Source: Amia ocellicauda
Taxonomy: Eukaryota; Chordata; Actinopteri; Amiiformes; Amiidae
Assembly (NCBI RefSeq): GCF_036373705.1
Contig: NC_089867.1
Location: 10,131,001-10,195,000, forward strand
DNA length: 64,000 nt
Reading direction: 5' to 3'
Below the pieces are notes generated by a model that saw only the letters and a list, made by a program, of their open reading frames with translations, was not told the origin of the DNA and did no database searches. Position numbers and translations under genes: made by a program. Positions 26,641 through 39,196 of the stretch are shown here, piece by piece. Position 1 is the stretch's first letter; each line of letters opens with the position of its first letter.

Positions 26641-29600
26641 GTACTTACTAAAATGCTATTGAAAACTTCAAATAATATTAGTTTATTTACTTAAAGGACA
26701 TACTTAAATATATATAACAAGGTAGCTTCAGAAGCAGGAGGACTTGTTGACAGCACTATTAGCTAGTGGGGTACGGGACGCCCTGCAACTTTACAGAAAT
26801 TAAAACTTCATATCAGATAGTTTCATAAGCATAAGTTAATATAATCGCTATTTATTGCTTTCTGGTTGCCTGTTCTGGATTTTCTGGATGTTCTGGACTG
26901 ATAAAAAGTGTTGATGTGTGAATCCTATTCTTAATTGAGAGCTTTCAACCAACCAGAAGGTGTTTATCCAGGTTTACAGCCACAGAGAAGGACAGGGTCA
27001 ATCCCATATACTATAGGACACAATGTAAAAATTATGAAAACATGCCTATTTTAACAAGTAAGCCCGCAGTTTGTGTAAGTGCTACTGTCTTTTATAATTG
27101 TATATATATCCTGAAATGGCCACATTGTAAAAGTGCAGTATAACTGGTTTGTTAATTGTGGGTTTCAAAGTAAAGTAAATGGACGTTTTGTGTTAATGGC
27201 AATGCGGAACGCTTTTTTTTCTATGATCATTATGCTTTCTAATGTTGTTGTGGGTCTGTTGTGCACTGTTCACTACTTTACATCATTTTAATCCTAACTT
27301 TATATAACAGTTTGCCAGCTCCATCAGTGACATGAAAAACAACACATGTAAGATCAGTAAAACAAAGTATTAAACAACTCCACGTGAGGCACTCCTTTGA
27401 AGAGCTGTAGGAAACAGCAGCTCATCCCGAGTGCAATAAAGTAAGAGAGGTTAATTTAATCAAGCATATTGTTTCCAGTAAGGTCAAAACACATATCTCA
27501 GGGATATGTATGGCAAATGTAATGTAAATATCATCGATAAGGAGGTTATGAAGAGAATGTCAGCGGAACTTTAACATCGATTTTCTCTGTTGTATATTCC
27601 GAGTAGTGGGACTTTAAAATGTCATAATTTTGTGAGGAATTTACATCTTAACAAATAATATATCATTATAAAACAATAATCCATAATAAGTTTCTGTAGT
27701 AATAATTAAAACCAAGGACAAAACAACTTTTAGGCATATTTATTTGTTGTGATATTTTAACACGTTAATTCTTACCCCCAAACAAAGATGGTGGTATTGG
27801 TTGCTATGCAAGATATCACTGAATGCCGGATTGTCGACTGCAAGGATCGCAACATTAAAACACCAGTCTGTGTGCACCAGTACACAGCCATCACTGTTTT
27901 AATGCCCTTCAGGTTTAATGCCCTTCATGGTGACATGTGACCAGCAGTAAAATAATTCACCAATTTGAAAAAATCATGTAATATCATGTCATTAAAAAAT
28001 GACATGAACAAGTATTTTTCTTTCTTCCTGTAATGAAAGATGCATCAGACTGCATCTGCTGTAATATTTATTACCATTTTTATAGTGGAACATTAAATTG
28101 CACATATACTTAGACACATAGTTACAGAATGTTGATCTATCTTTTCTTTCAGCAATAATTGTGCCTTGTTTTTTTTTATTTTATTGCTTTCATTCTTCTG
28201 GTAATTAACATAATTTGTATCACACTTTGTATGAAACCAGAAAGAACAGTGTTTCATTGATGCATTGAGAATGCACCACAGGTAATAAATGGCATAGCTT
28301 TAGTTATAAAAGAATCTGTTCAGTAGGAAAAGGCATTTTGAAAGCTCACCTTATTGAGCTAGTATGCCATATAAGGATCACTGTTTTATTTCACCGTATG
28401 TATTGACAGCCTCCATGTAGAGTATTGCACATTAAAGCCCAGTTTTGGGGTGATTGCATTTGAGAGATAATGATGAATTTGTGCGCTACTCCACTTTTGA
28501 GTCATTTTCCTGAAAAGTGAGAGCTCATTGTGAACATCTTCTGCCAAAACATGGCTTGCATTGGAAGCAGCAGTAACATCTGTTCCTTGCAAAGTTATCA
28601 TTTAATTGAGTTATTCAGAAAAGGAAATCTTTCTGAGATGTATCCTATTTGCATATCACCTCCCTCAGAGCCCTGCTGCAGCAGCGAGTCACAACAATTC
28701 TGTTACATCTCTATATAAAATGTAAAAAATGTAAATGCAAATTTCCAAATACAACACAGTCTGCATTCATCCTTTCAGATAGCTGGATGACATGTTTTCA
28801 AAGTGTTTTAGGATATTTGAATATGAATATAATGATGTGTTATAATATGTAACTGATTGTTGCTCCCTTCATGGCTACCTTGGGCATATTAATCATTCCC
28901 CAGTGGACTTGCATGTTCTATAAACAAAATTATGTGAGATGTTGAAACAAACTCTCAGAGATTGATGCTGGTAGCCCGGGTTAGTATATTCGGTCCAGAA
29001 CTACTTATTGCTTGTCTTTTACTGTACACAGGTATAATAAAACAGTATAAATGTCATTTAACATATGGCTTGCTGTAAGCTAGTATGATGTGCCTTAGTA
29101 AAGACTGTTAACACTAAATAACATAATCATTCATCATCTATGGTAAAGAAACAGTTCCTACATTACAGCCATTTATTTTTTGTTAAAATATTGCAGCACA
29201 GATTCCTGCTGAGACTCATTAACATTTTGAAGCTGCAAGTTGTTCTTATGTATTTATTTTACTGAAATGATCACCTTACATAAACTACTGTGTATTTTGA
29301 TCTGAAATTACCAATAAGCGGCTCACAGATGGTACTACACGACAATCCTCTATTCTGATTTGCCATGACTGGATATGGAATAATCGAATAACCGAGAAGC
29401 GGTTTCCACTCTTGTTAGTCGTCACCATAGTTTGCTTTAAGAGATATTGATGCAAAAGAAATATGTTCATCTAATGCTATTTCCCAGTCCGGCAATTAAT
29501 GGTTGTCGGATCCCCTCGTAGATTTTGTGTGTCTCATCTTGACTGAACTTTATCTGTTCAACCCCTCTATGGGGGGTGCGCCCCACAATTTGGGAACCTC

Positions 29601-30214
29601 CGTATTACAGCAGCCCTCACTGTAGAACCGGGTCACACGTGGAAACAAGAGACATTTTCTTATCTGGGGCTTGTAATATTTCCTATGCTTCACTTCACCT
29701 GCTGTGTGTACTGGTAACATTTGCTGGCATTTACTATGCACAGATTAAATCTCAAGGCAGCAGAGATACTTGAATGTGTTTTAACAGGTAGCTCTTACTT
29801 AAAGAAGTCACTGGCATTTGTTCATTCAGCTAAATTTTGCTTCGAATAAGTACATAAGTATAAGTACATAATTTGGTCTGATTTTCATGATTTCCTCGTG
29901 GGCACTAGGCTAAAACTTCGACTAATAATTTTGATCTCTGAAACGCAAGCTTCCCTCTTACCAGACTGTGGGTGTTATTAATGCATCATGTTTTGTTTTC
30001 AGGTTTCTTTGATTTACTATTGACACAGGTGATGTTTGTATCTCATGAAAACACCATTTAGTATTTCCATCTACAGGAAGCAATTCAGTTAATTATGGTA
30101 ATGTACCGGATCACACACACAATGTATATTGACTTTATTGGCTGAGGAGGAACTGAACACAATAAGTCATCAGTTCATCTAAGGGTCTAGTTTTTCACAG
30201 AGGCAAAAATATCG
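26641..30214. other. Non-coding interval, nothing firm recognised
   Basis: AT-rich sequence with no exon, RNA gene or complete element. Two or three overlapping short ORFs at 28.4-28.9 kb and 29.3-29.8 kb show no known domain. Confidence 0.5.
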
Positions 30215-30502
30215 GAAACACAAATACTGTGTGAATCAGGATTACATGATTTTAATCATTTAAATGGCGCTGCATTAATTATGATCTTATTTTCCACATA
30301 TAAACTGGTTTATCAAGCTGATGTACAATAAATGCTAATAACTATGGATAATAATGACAGTATTGTTGTTGTCAGCTGATCCCTCATTAGCTGCTATGAG
30401 AAAATATACTCTATCCACGTGTAAAGACATACAAAATGGAAAGCTGGTATGTTGAAGAGGAAAGGCATAGGTTGTATACCCTGTCCTTGTATGTCTTGTT
30501 TT
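30215..30502 (+). repeat. Left arm of a 288-bp inverted repeat
   Basis: This stretch reappears inverted at 32858-33144 with high identity, judged by eye to be over 95%. Both edges are sharp. The arms are separated by about 2.36 kb holding a decayed Tc1 remnant. Neither arm looks like a known element end. Confidence 0.85.
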
Positions 30503-30994
30503 ATGTCCAGTAAATATCCTGGCACACCAGAACCATCATTACTGGAGAGAATCCCCACCGAGGACAGTGAGAGAGTCTTACCCCTTCCCGAAGGCACCTC
30601 ATTAGCACAGTGTAGGCGGCTGCGGGAACGGCCCAGCATTCTCCAGGGTGTTCTTTCTTCTCCTGTTGGGAAGGGGAAGGAATAGCTGTAAGCCGAACGT
30701 GGTTTCAATGGCTGCACAAGACCACTAAATACAACAAGGGGAACAATTAGGGTTACACAAAACAATTATAATTAGAGAAAATAAAAGCAGCTCTATGTTT
30801 ACTGATATTTAAAGAAAATCCTATTTGACTAAAGGATCACATATTATGTGAGGCGCAAAGTTGTGTGGGTCACGTGAAGCATCACATGCTAGTCAACTTT
30901 AATATACAGATGAAAAATGCATAACTTTAAAAACGCACATGACTATAAATACATACAGATCTCTTCCTCAAAGATAATAATGGGGCAAATGACA
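30503..30994. other. Interval with GC-richer open stretch
   Basis: About 30510-30690 is GC-richer and open on both strands. The plus frame ends in SPVGKGKE. I do not recognise either translation. No splice signals were confirmed. Confidence 0.35.
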
Positions 30995-31672
30995 CACTGA
31001 ACAAAAATATAAACATGTCAATTGTCAGTCCCGTGTTTCATGAGCTTTGACACTTTCCAAACACACAAAGCTTATTTATTTCCGATTATGTGCACAAATG
31101 TGTTTACATCCCTGTCAGTGAGCATTTCTGCTTTGCCAAGATAAGTAATCCACTTGACAGGTGTGGGATATCAAGAAGCTGATTAAACAGCACCATCATT
31201 ATACAGGTTCCTGGGGACAATAAAAGACCACTCTAAAATGCCACAGTAGTCTCAAGTTATGAGGGAGTGTGCGACTGGCATGCAGACTGCAGGAAAGTCC
31301 TCCAGAGCTGTTGCCAGAGAACTGAATGTTAATTTCTCTACCGTAAGCCGCGTGTGACCACGGCAGCCCAGGACCCCACATCCGTCTTCCTCACCTGCAG
31401 GATCTTCTGAGACTGGCCACCCAGACAGCTGATGAAACTGTGGATTTGCACAATCTGACAATTTCTGCACAAAGTGTCAGAAAATGTCTCAGGGAAGCTC
31501 ATCTGTAAGACCAGGGTCTTGACCTGACTCCTGTCTGGTGGACTTTCCTACAGTCAGCAGGACAATTGAATGCTCCCTCAAAACGTGAGACTTGAAATCC
31601 ATAGATTAGGGCTGAATGAATGCATTTAAATTGACTGATTTCCTTATATGGACCGTAACTGTACAATTTTTG
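30995..31672 (+). mobile_element. Decayed Tc1/mariner remnant
   Basis: The left end CACTGAACAAAAATATAAAC and the following 5' region match a widespread fish Tc1-like family. Short transposase fragments follow, for example the region encoding an 'ACWHADCR'-like HTH portion and 'TADETVDLHNL'. The 3' non-coding part 'gaaatccatagattagggct' is present, but the final inverted repeat is lost near 31672. The middle of the gene is deleted and the frame is broken, so it is inactive. Confidence 0.75.
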
Positions 31673-32857
31673 AATACGGTATACATCTCTCTCCTGAGTC
31701 CAGCCCAGAAGAAAACATCTCATTCCAATGAGGTCTGGTCACATCATAGGAACATAGGACTGCTTTTTTAAGCAGAACACTTATATGTAGTTTCAGTCTT
31801 TACGGTAGGTCAAAAATCCAGTGTCTAGTGTGAAGAAATACATGGACCAATCTCATACATTCAACAGCAAGCTACAGTATTTCCCCTTTGGCATTATTTC
31901 ATCCAAGGTTATTAAGAACAGGAAGTGAATGGAAAAAACTGGACTTTTAGCTGAAAGCTGACAAGTTGCTCATATAGGAGCTGTGATGTAGCAAGGCCCA
32001 TTCCTTTGTTTACAACATTGACTCTGAGTGCTATGTGAACTCCATTAAAAATGATGTTCTCTATTAAATGCATGGCAGCACACAGGATGTCCAGAGGGGA
32101 AAAATACTCACCTTTGGGTTGGTTTCTGAGGGGATGTAGGTGGCCATCTTGTTTAAGGGCAATGAGGCCAGTACCAAAGATGCTCTATTTAAATAGAAGA
32201 TCGTTGCCAATACAGAGGCCATCTTCTTTGAGGCTCTTACGTTCTTTCCTGGCCATACTACTCCTAAGGGGGGGCAAGATGTTTTATTTGTTTGAAAAGT
32301 ACATTTGTATTTGTATTTGTATTTGGCACATAAGGTTTATTAGGTTTTGTTAATTGCATTTAAAACGTTATGTTTTTTTGTTGCCTTATGGGAAAAGATT
32401 TGATGTGGGAGAGGGGCCCTTGAATCAAGGGAATAAAAGCAGGTTGATGAGTTTCAGAGAGAGCAGTTGAGGGAGCTGGCTTAGTACTGTTGCCCCAACA
32501 TTAATCCTGCTTTAGCATTTATTGTTTTGTTTTCCTTTAATTTATTTTTTTATTTGTTTTATTTAGATCACTTTGTTTCTTCCCCTACAACCCACCAAAT
32601 AAATACAGTTTTCATATGGACATTTTTTTGCAGGAGCTTCTGATTATGTGATTCTTGACTTAGTGGGATTTCAGTAAGATTTACAGATGTCATCTTCTTT
32701 AAAGAGGTTAAGAGAATGACATCGCTATGCATGTTAAAACACCCAAGACTATATTTAGAGCTGTGATCTTAAAGTCATGACCATTGGCCCAAGAACTCTA
32801 AACTTGATTTGAAGAGCCAGCCAACAATAGAGAGGCTATCTCCCTGATAACTACAGC
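31673..32857. other. Non-coding interval between inverted arms
   Basis: No gene was recognised. A (TTTGTA)n-like short tandem repeat occurs at about 32302-32326. Confidence 0.5.
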
Positions 32858-33144
32858 AAAACAAGACATACAAGGACAGGGTGTACAACCTATGCCTTTC
32901 TTTTTCAACATACCAGCTTTCCATTTTGTATGTCTTTACACGTGGATAGAGTATATTTGCTAATAGCAGCTAATGAGGGATCAGCTGACAACAACAATAC
33001 TGTCATTATTATCCATAGTTATCAGCATTTATTGTACATCAGCTTGATAAACCAGTTTATATGTGGAAAATAAGATCATAATTAATGCAGCGCCATTTAA
33101 ATGATAAAAATCATGTAATCCTGATTCACATAGTATTTGTGTTT
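32858..33144 (-). repeat. Right arm of a 288-bp inverted repeat
   Basis: This is the reverse complement of 30215-30502, with a few substitutions. The outer edge falls at a GTATTTGTGTTTAC boundary followed directly by a GA-rich microsatellite. Confidence 0.85.
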
Positions 33145-35080
33145 ACTACTGTGTGAGAGAGAGAAATGCAATGGGGCTTGAACATTATGCATTATTTTGG
33201 TGCATGCCTCTCTCTCTTTCTCTCTCTGTATGTGTATGTATGGATAGATAGATAGATATATGTAGATGAATAGACACATACACATGCATACATTATTAAT
33301 TTGTTACCCAGAATAATCAAAATTGATCATGATACTCAAGTGAAAAGAAACATTGTGAATCAGAAATGGTATTATGTCCAATAAATACCTGTTGTACAAC
33401 ATGCATCAATTACAGCATGGAGCAAACAGTCTCCAATTCACCCAAGTGCTCCAGAAATGTTGCTTACTGGTGCAGAGCACTGATAGAGCAGGAGTGTTGA
33501 TGATCTCCTCTTCACTGAGCTCTCGAGAGGATATTGACCAGCATTGATGTGAAATACTTCCCAAAACTCTAGTCTTAAATTACTTAATGTACTTTTTCCA
33601 TAATTATTTTTGTATTAGCAGAGTAGAATATCAGAGTAATAGTTGATGAGAAGAGGCTGGTTAAACATAACAAAGTGACTAAATTGAGAAGCGTGTTACT
33701 TATTAATTAGCAATAATGGAAAATGTATGCCTTTCGTTACCTTTCCCAGGCTGAACATTACTTAGAAAGAAAGGATACAAACATAAGTGTTTCCTGCTGA
33801 TTCAATGTACGACTAGGTCTGTTAGCTCCCCTCATTCATATCATGTTTTTTGTTTAACTTTTCCATTTCTAAAAGCAGGCAATGTTGTAGTAGGGGTTCT
33901 TAAAGCATCTATCTACTGCGTCTTGAAATCAAATGAAACCTGGGGTTTGTTCTTCTTACGTGGATAAGTAGGTTAGCCAGCTAAATGTCAGGATAACTGC
34001 ATAATCTCTGAACTTTCCATTCTCCAAAGCGAGCTTAAAGGTCAGCCAGCTATGTTACTAGAGCAACATGTCCAGCATCTTAAACTTGCTCCCTGTCAGG
34101 TTAAAGCTAGGGTGTGTAATCCAGAGAGGCTAGCAGTTAGCAAGCTAGCTTTGAAAGCATAGAGCCCGCCCTCGCTTCAGAGGTGTCTCCAGAGCCACGC
34201 CTCCTCTATCACACATGAACACACACACACAGAGCAGAGATTAAGGGCCAGGAGGAGAGACTGGAATCGATCGCAACGGTTTCAGATTACCTCATGTCTC
34301 ATGTCTGATTAAATAGTTGAAACAGTTGGTGGTGGTGGCCTTATGAATCCATGCACCAAAGGTGTGGATGTTGCAATGTTTTCGTAACTTTGAAAACTTA
34401 AAAATAATGTATTTTTACACCGTAGCTGCTGTTAGCGTTGAGAATTCGTAAAGGTACACAAACTACATGAGCTAAATACTTCATTACATTAACAAAATAT
34501 ATCAAAAACGCTACGTAGCCAGTAGTGCCTTCTACACTGTGTAGGCAATGCGGAAAATCTGCAGTGTTTAGCAGGGCTGGAAGTTTGTATGTATTATTCT
34601 TCGTAAGTACTGTGCAGATAATGTACTAGTTTTGGTAATTGCAGTTATAAAATGAATTCACCAACCCCCCCCTTTATTCACATAATTTAGCTGAATTACA
34701 TCCCCTTTGAGGTTTTGACGATAAGTGTTGCTGTGGGAATAGAGTGTTAAAACATTGTCAGGGGGATATTTTCCTTTCAAATGTAAGTTTACTGCACCAA
34801 AAGCATCAGGGATCAGCCTGTGAATTGAAAGCAATAATCAGATCCAGTTTAACACTATATGCGTGAAACCTATGAAAGATTTCTAGTGCCAAAATACAAA
34901 ACAAAACGTATGTTGAAATTAAAAAATTATTGGCGTATTGCTTTACATGATGTTGCGAATTTGTCCTGCCATAATGAAATACAACACACACTGTTAAACA
35001 GTACAAGCTTATGTTTGTGTTTTATCCCTGCTGAAATGCTTTATATCATTGTAGTATTTTAATGCCACAATTCAATGTAA
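33145..35080. other. Non-coding interval with microsatellites
   Basis: CT/GA and GATA-type simple repeats lie at about 33160-33260. A GC-richer patch around 34130-34270 contains (AC)n and no recognised gene. Confidence 0.5.
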
Positions 35081-35108
35081 TAGTAATCATTACATTTAAT
35101 GATTACTA
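35081..35108. repeat. Perfect 12-bp palindrome with 4-base loop
   Basis: TAGTAATCATTA, loop CATT, TAATGATTACTA. The arms are exactly complementary. No T-run follows it and no transcript is known, so no function is assigned. Confidence 0.85.
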
Positions 35109-35409
35109 ATTACTTAAAATAGTGATTGGATCTGATTAAAATACGGGGACGGGGTTAAAGGCGTCGTATCTTGTATTTTGGCAGTAGAAAACTTCGATAC
35201 AAACCTTGATGTTCAAATGTAGACATGACAACTAAATATCCACTAAATAAGTTCACATTCACAGCCAACTTCTTATCCAACATTTCCTTTTCCTTCTCCA
35301 CTTTCCTCATCTTTAAGGAACTGTAATTCAGATAGGCTGTAAGCAAGATCAAACACAGTACATGTTCCAACAGCCTAGAAATAATATAGGCGGCTAAATG
35401 ATAAGTATA

Positions 35410-37082
35410 CACTAACGTTCAAATGTTTGGGGTCACTTAGAAATGTCCTTGTTTTCAAAAGAAAAGCACATTTTGTGTCCATTAAAATAACATCAAATTG
35501 ATCAGAAATACAGTGTAGACATTGTTAATGTTGTAAATGACTATTTTAGCTGGAAATGGCTGATTTGTAATGGATTATCTACATAGGTGTACAGAGGCCC
35601 ATTATCAGCAACCATCAGTCCTGTGTTCCAATGGCACGTTGTATTTGTTAATCCAAGTTTATCATTTTAAAAGGCTAACTGATCATTAGAAAACCATTTT
35701 GCAATTATGTTAGCACAGCTGAAAACTGTTGTGCTGATTAAAGAAGCAATAAAACTGGCCTTCTTTAGACTAGTTGGGTATCTGGAGCATCAGCAATTGT
35801 GGTTTCAATTACAGGCTCAAATTGGCTAGAAACAAAGAACTTTCTTCTGAAACTCATCAGTCTATTCTTGTTCTGAGAAATGAAGGCTATTCCATGCAAG
35901 AAATTGCCAAGAAACTGAAGATCTCGTACAACGCTGTGTACTACTCCCTTCACAGAACAGTGCAAACCGGCTCTAACCAGAATAGAAAGAGGAGTGTGAG
36001 GCCCCGGTGCACAACTGAGCAAGAGGACAAACACATTAGAGTGTCTAGTTTGAGAAACAGACGCCTCACAGGTCCAAAACTGGTGTGAAAAGAGATTAAT
36101 AGTATGAATGGCTGAAAAAGAATCAAGAATAACTGCCAAAGAGATACAAGCTTACCTCCAAGGAGAAGGTACGTCAGTTTCTGATTGCACCATCCGTCAC
36201 TTTTTGAGTGACAGTGGCCTCCATGGAAGAAGAAGAAAAATATAAAAAAGCCAGACTGGAATTTGCTAAGATGCATATTGACAAGCCACAATCCTTCTGG
36301 GAGAATGTCCTTTGGACAGATGAGTAAAAACTGGAGCTTTTTGTCAAGTCACATCAGCTCTATGTTTGCCGATGGAAAAATTAAGCTTTCAAAGAAAAGA
36401 GTACCATACCTACAGTGAAATATGGAGGAGGCTTGGTTATGTTTTGATGCTGTTTTGCTGCGCTTCACGCAGGGTGCCTTGAATATGTGCAGGGCACAAT
36501 TAAATCTCAAGACTATAGGCATTCTAGAGCAAAACGTACTGCCCAGTGTCAGAAAGCTCTGTCTCAGTTACATTTTCATTTGTTTTATTATTTACAATAC
36601 AATGTTGAAAAACAAAATCAAAAGCAACATCTGATTTCTATTAAATTTGGAATGAACAATGGTGGATGCCAATTACTTTGGTCACTTTCAAGTTATTTTG
36701 GAGGAAATTGTGCATTCTTTGTTTTTTGTGGAGGGGTACCAACAAATTTAAACACGTCTGTAAGAAGTGCCCATCAAGCCAATCCAACCTGTGGCAGGTG
36801 CTTCAGGAAGCATGGGATGAAATCTCTTCAGATTACCTCAACAAATTGACAACTAGAATGCCAAAGGTCTGCAAGGCTGTAATTGCTGCAAATGGATGAT
36901 TCTTTGACACAAGCAAAGTTTGAAGGACACAATTATTTCAATTAAAAATCATTATTTCTAACCTTGTCAATGACTATATTTCCTATTCATTTTGCTATAT
37001 TTCCTATTCAGACTCATTTCATGCATGTTTTCATGGAAAACGAGGACATTTCTAAGTGACCCCAAACTTTTGAACAGTAGTG
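35410..37082 (+). mobile_element. Chimeric Tc1-like transposon
   Basis: The ends match a common fish Tc1 family: CACTAACGTTCAAATGTTTG on the left and its near-complement on the right, each continuing through 'gggtcacttagaaatgtcc', with TA on both sides. The first transposase third (35774-36088) and the last part (about 36765-36899) belong to that family. The middle (about 36100-36763) comes from a different Tc1 family and ends with that family's own terminal repeat at 'ggggtaccaacaaatttaaa' followed by TCTG-TA. A second Tc1 seems to have inserted at a TA inside the first, after which sequence was lost on its left side. Confidence 0.85.
35774..36899 (+). pseudogene. Broken hybrid Tc1 transposase
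   Basis: The N-terminal part carries the paired-like helix-turn-helix (NEGYSMQEIAKKLKISYNAV) and a GRPR-like basic segment, here SVRPR. A stop follows. The next fragments are from another family: a region around SVSDCTIRHFLSDSGLHGRR, then WTDE with a stop replacing the following residue, then TIPTVKYGGG. An internal deletion removes the second catalytic Asp region. The C-terminal tail (MPKVCKAVIAANG) is from the first family. Several stops and frameshifts make it non-functional. Confidence 0.8.
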
Positions 37083-37084
37083 TA

Positions 37085-38230
37085 TATTTCTTTATGTTGG
37101 CCAGCATAGAGGTCTATGTAATATCTGCATAAGTCTTGGATAAGAACATGAGAAAGTTTACAAACGAGAGTATGCCCATCGTGCTCGTTTGATGTCCATT
37201 AAGAAGTAAGTGATCCAAGGATCCTATCCAGTCTATTTTTAAATGTTCTGAAATTTTCAGCTTCAACCACATCGCTGGGGAGTTCGTTCCAGATTGTGAC
37301 AACTCTGTGTGAAGAAGTGTCTCCTGTTTTCCATTTTGAATGCCTTGAAGCCCAATTTTCATTTGTGTCTCCGGGTGCGTGTGTCCCTGCTGATCTGGAA
37401 AAGCTCCTCTGGTTTGATGATGTCGATGCCTTTCATGATTTTGAAGACTTGAATCAAGTCCCCACGTAGTGTCCTCTGTTCCAGGGTGAAAAGGTTCAGG
37501 TCCTCAGTCTCTCAGTAGGACATTCCCTTCAGACCTGGAATAAGTCTGGTTGCTCTCCTCTGAACTGCCTCTAGAGCAGCGATATCTTTCTTGAAGTGTG
37601 GAGCCCAGAACTGTCCACAGTATCCAGATGAGCTCTAACTAGTGCATTGTACAGTCTGAACATTACTGCCCTTGTTCTAAATCAGGGGTTCCCAATGTCT
37701 GGTGATGGAGGGCCAATTTCTGGAGGTTGCATGGGACCGGGCGGCTGCAGTAGAGAATTAAGCACCAATGAAAACAAAATGTCCCAAATCATAGTTTTTT
37801 ATTTCCTATACTTCTCTGTTAGGGAACATTTATGAACTTGAATGGTTTTATTAATTTTCCCCCAAATTACGTGCAATTTGTAACAGAAAATGTTCAGAAA
37901 GTATAAAAATATAGTAAAGGTTCAGAAAAGGGGTGGTTGAAGGCTTTGGGGGGCCGCACCAAACATCCTCAAGGGCCGCACTTTGGGAACCCCTGCTCTC
38001 AATTCTACACTTTTGACAATATACCCTAGCTTTCTGTTTGCCTTTTTTATTGCTTCCCCACATTGTTTGGATGGAGAAAGTGAGGAGTCCACATAGACTC
38101 CTAGGTCTTTCTCATGTGTTACTTCATCTAGTTCTATTCCTCCCATAGAGTAATTATAGTGGATATTTGTGTTACCTGAATGTAATACCTTGCATTTGTC
38201 CACATTGAATTTCATCTGCCAGGTGTCAGC
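37085..38230 (-). mobile_element. CR1/L2-type LINE fragment, 3' part of reverse transcriptase
   Basis: On the minus strand the translation contains WQMKFNVDKCKVLHSGNT, GGIELDEVTHEKDLGVYVD and, further on, LEQRTLRGDLIQVFKI-like segments. These are hallmarks of the C-terminal end of non-LTR reverse transcriptases of the CR1/L2 group. The fragment is 5'-truncated, carries stops and frameshifts, and is interrupted by a hAT MITE. Its 3' end abuts the chimeric Tc1. Confidence 0.8.
37683..37995. mobile_element. Non-autonomous hAT (MITE) inside the LINE
   Basis: Terminal inverted repeats are CAGGGGTTCCCAATGTCTGG and the complement of CAGGGGTTCCCAAAGTGCGG. The flanking 8-mers TTCTAAAT and CTCTCAAT agree at 6 of 8 positions, as expected for an aged hAT target-site duplication. 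The 313-bp element has no ORF. A second copy starts at 58311. Confidence 0.88.
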
Positions 38231-39196
38231 CCATATTGAACAACACCGTGTTTTAGGGTAATTAAAATCAATGCGATATAAACTATGTATGTAACTTATT
38301 TGCAATTGTTTGTCAGGCTTCTTCCCTGGCTTTTGCAGACACAGCAATGTCTTTATTCAATATAATGTTCTTTGCCTCCTCATACCCTTCCATAATAAGT
38401 GCTGAAATTCTACTTTTGGGGCCACTGAGCGTGCTTTCATAGCCAAACGGGAACGCACACTTATCGTTAATGAGCGAAGACTGGTTTAAGCTAATGAGCT
38501 AATTAAATCTGAGAAGTGTTGGAAGAACCGAATATCCTGGATATCAGTTTGCGTGTTAGCTTAAGCTCCGATGTCTAATGTCTACTTATTCTGGATTTGT
38601 TAAACCACGTACAAAGAACAGACCCTCTGATCTTGTTCATTTTGGTGCCTTTAATACATACCAGTGCTTTTAGACTATGAGAGATGCAACATGTACTGAG
38701 GCTTAAACAATGCATGCTAAAGTCACCATCTCTTTAGGTATAACACCAAACAGTGTTTTAATTAAACCAAGTGCCCAGGCAAGAAGTGACAGATAACACT
38801 ACATGCAGCAAGTGATACCATTGTCTGCAAACAGTAATCTTAGCATCCATCATCCTTCTAAAGGATTTAGCAGAGACACCATTAGTTGTTAGCAACCAGT
38901 ATTTGTGGGTCAAACCATTCATGCAATCTTAATTGAATGAAGAGAGACAGTTAAGTAGTGTAATTGTGTGTTTTTGCCGAAATGGGATGCCAGTTTGGTT
39001 TCCTCTTGATGAAGAAAATGCACGTTTTAGTATGTAATCATGCTGTTATCTGATTTTACGACTCCAAAATGTTGAAATATGATATCTGTAATTTTGAAAT
39101 AGGCTATCACCAGTATAAAGGGAGATTGTGATTGAATTCAAAGCAAATAGTTAATTATGTATCTATCCAAATAATTTTGTGACAAGTAACTAAACA
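38231..39196. other. Non-coding interval, nothing recognised
   Basis: AT-rich sequence without exons or element ends. Confidence 0.5.
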
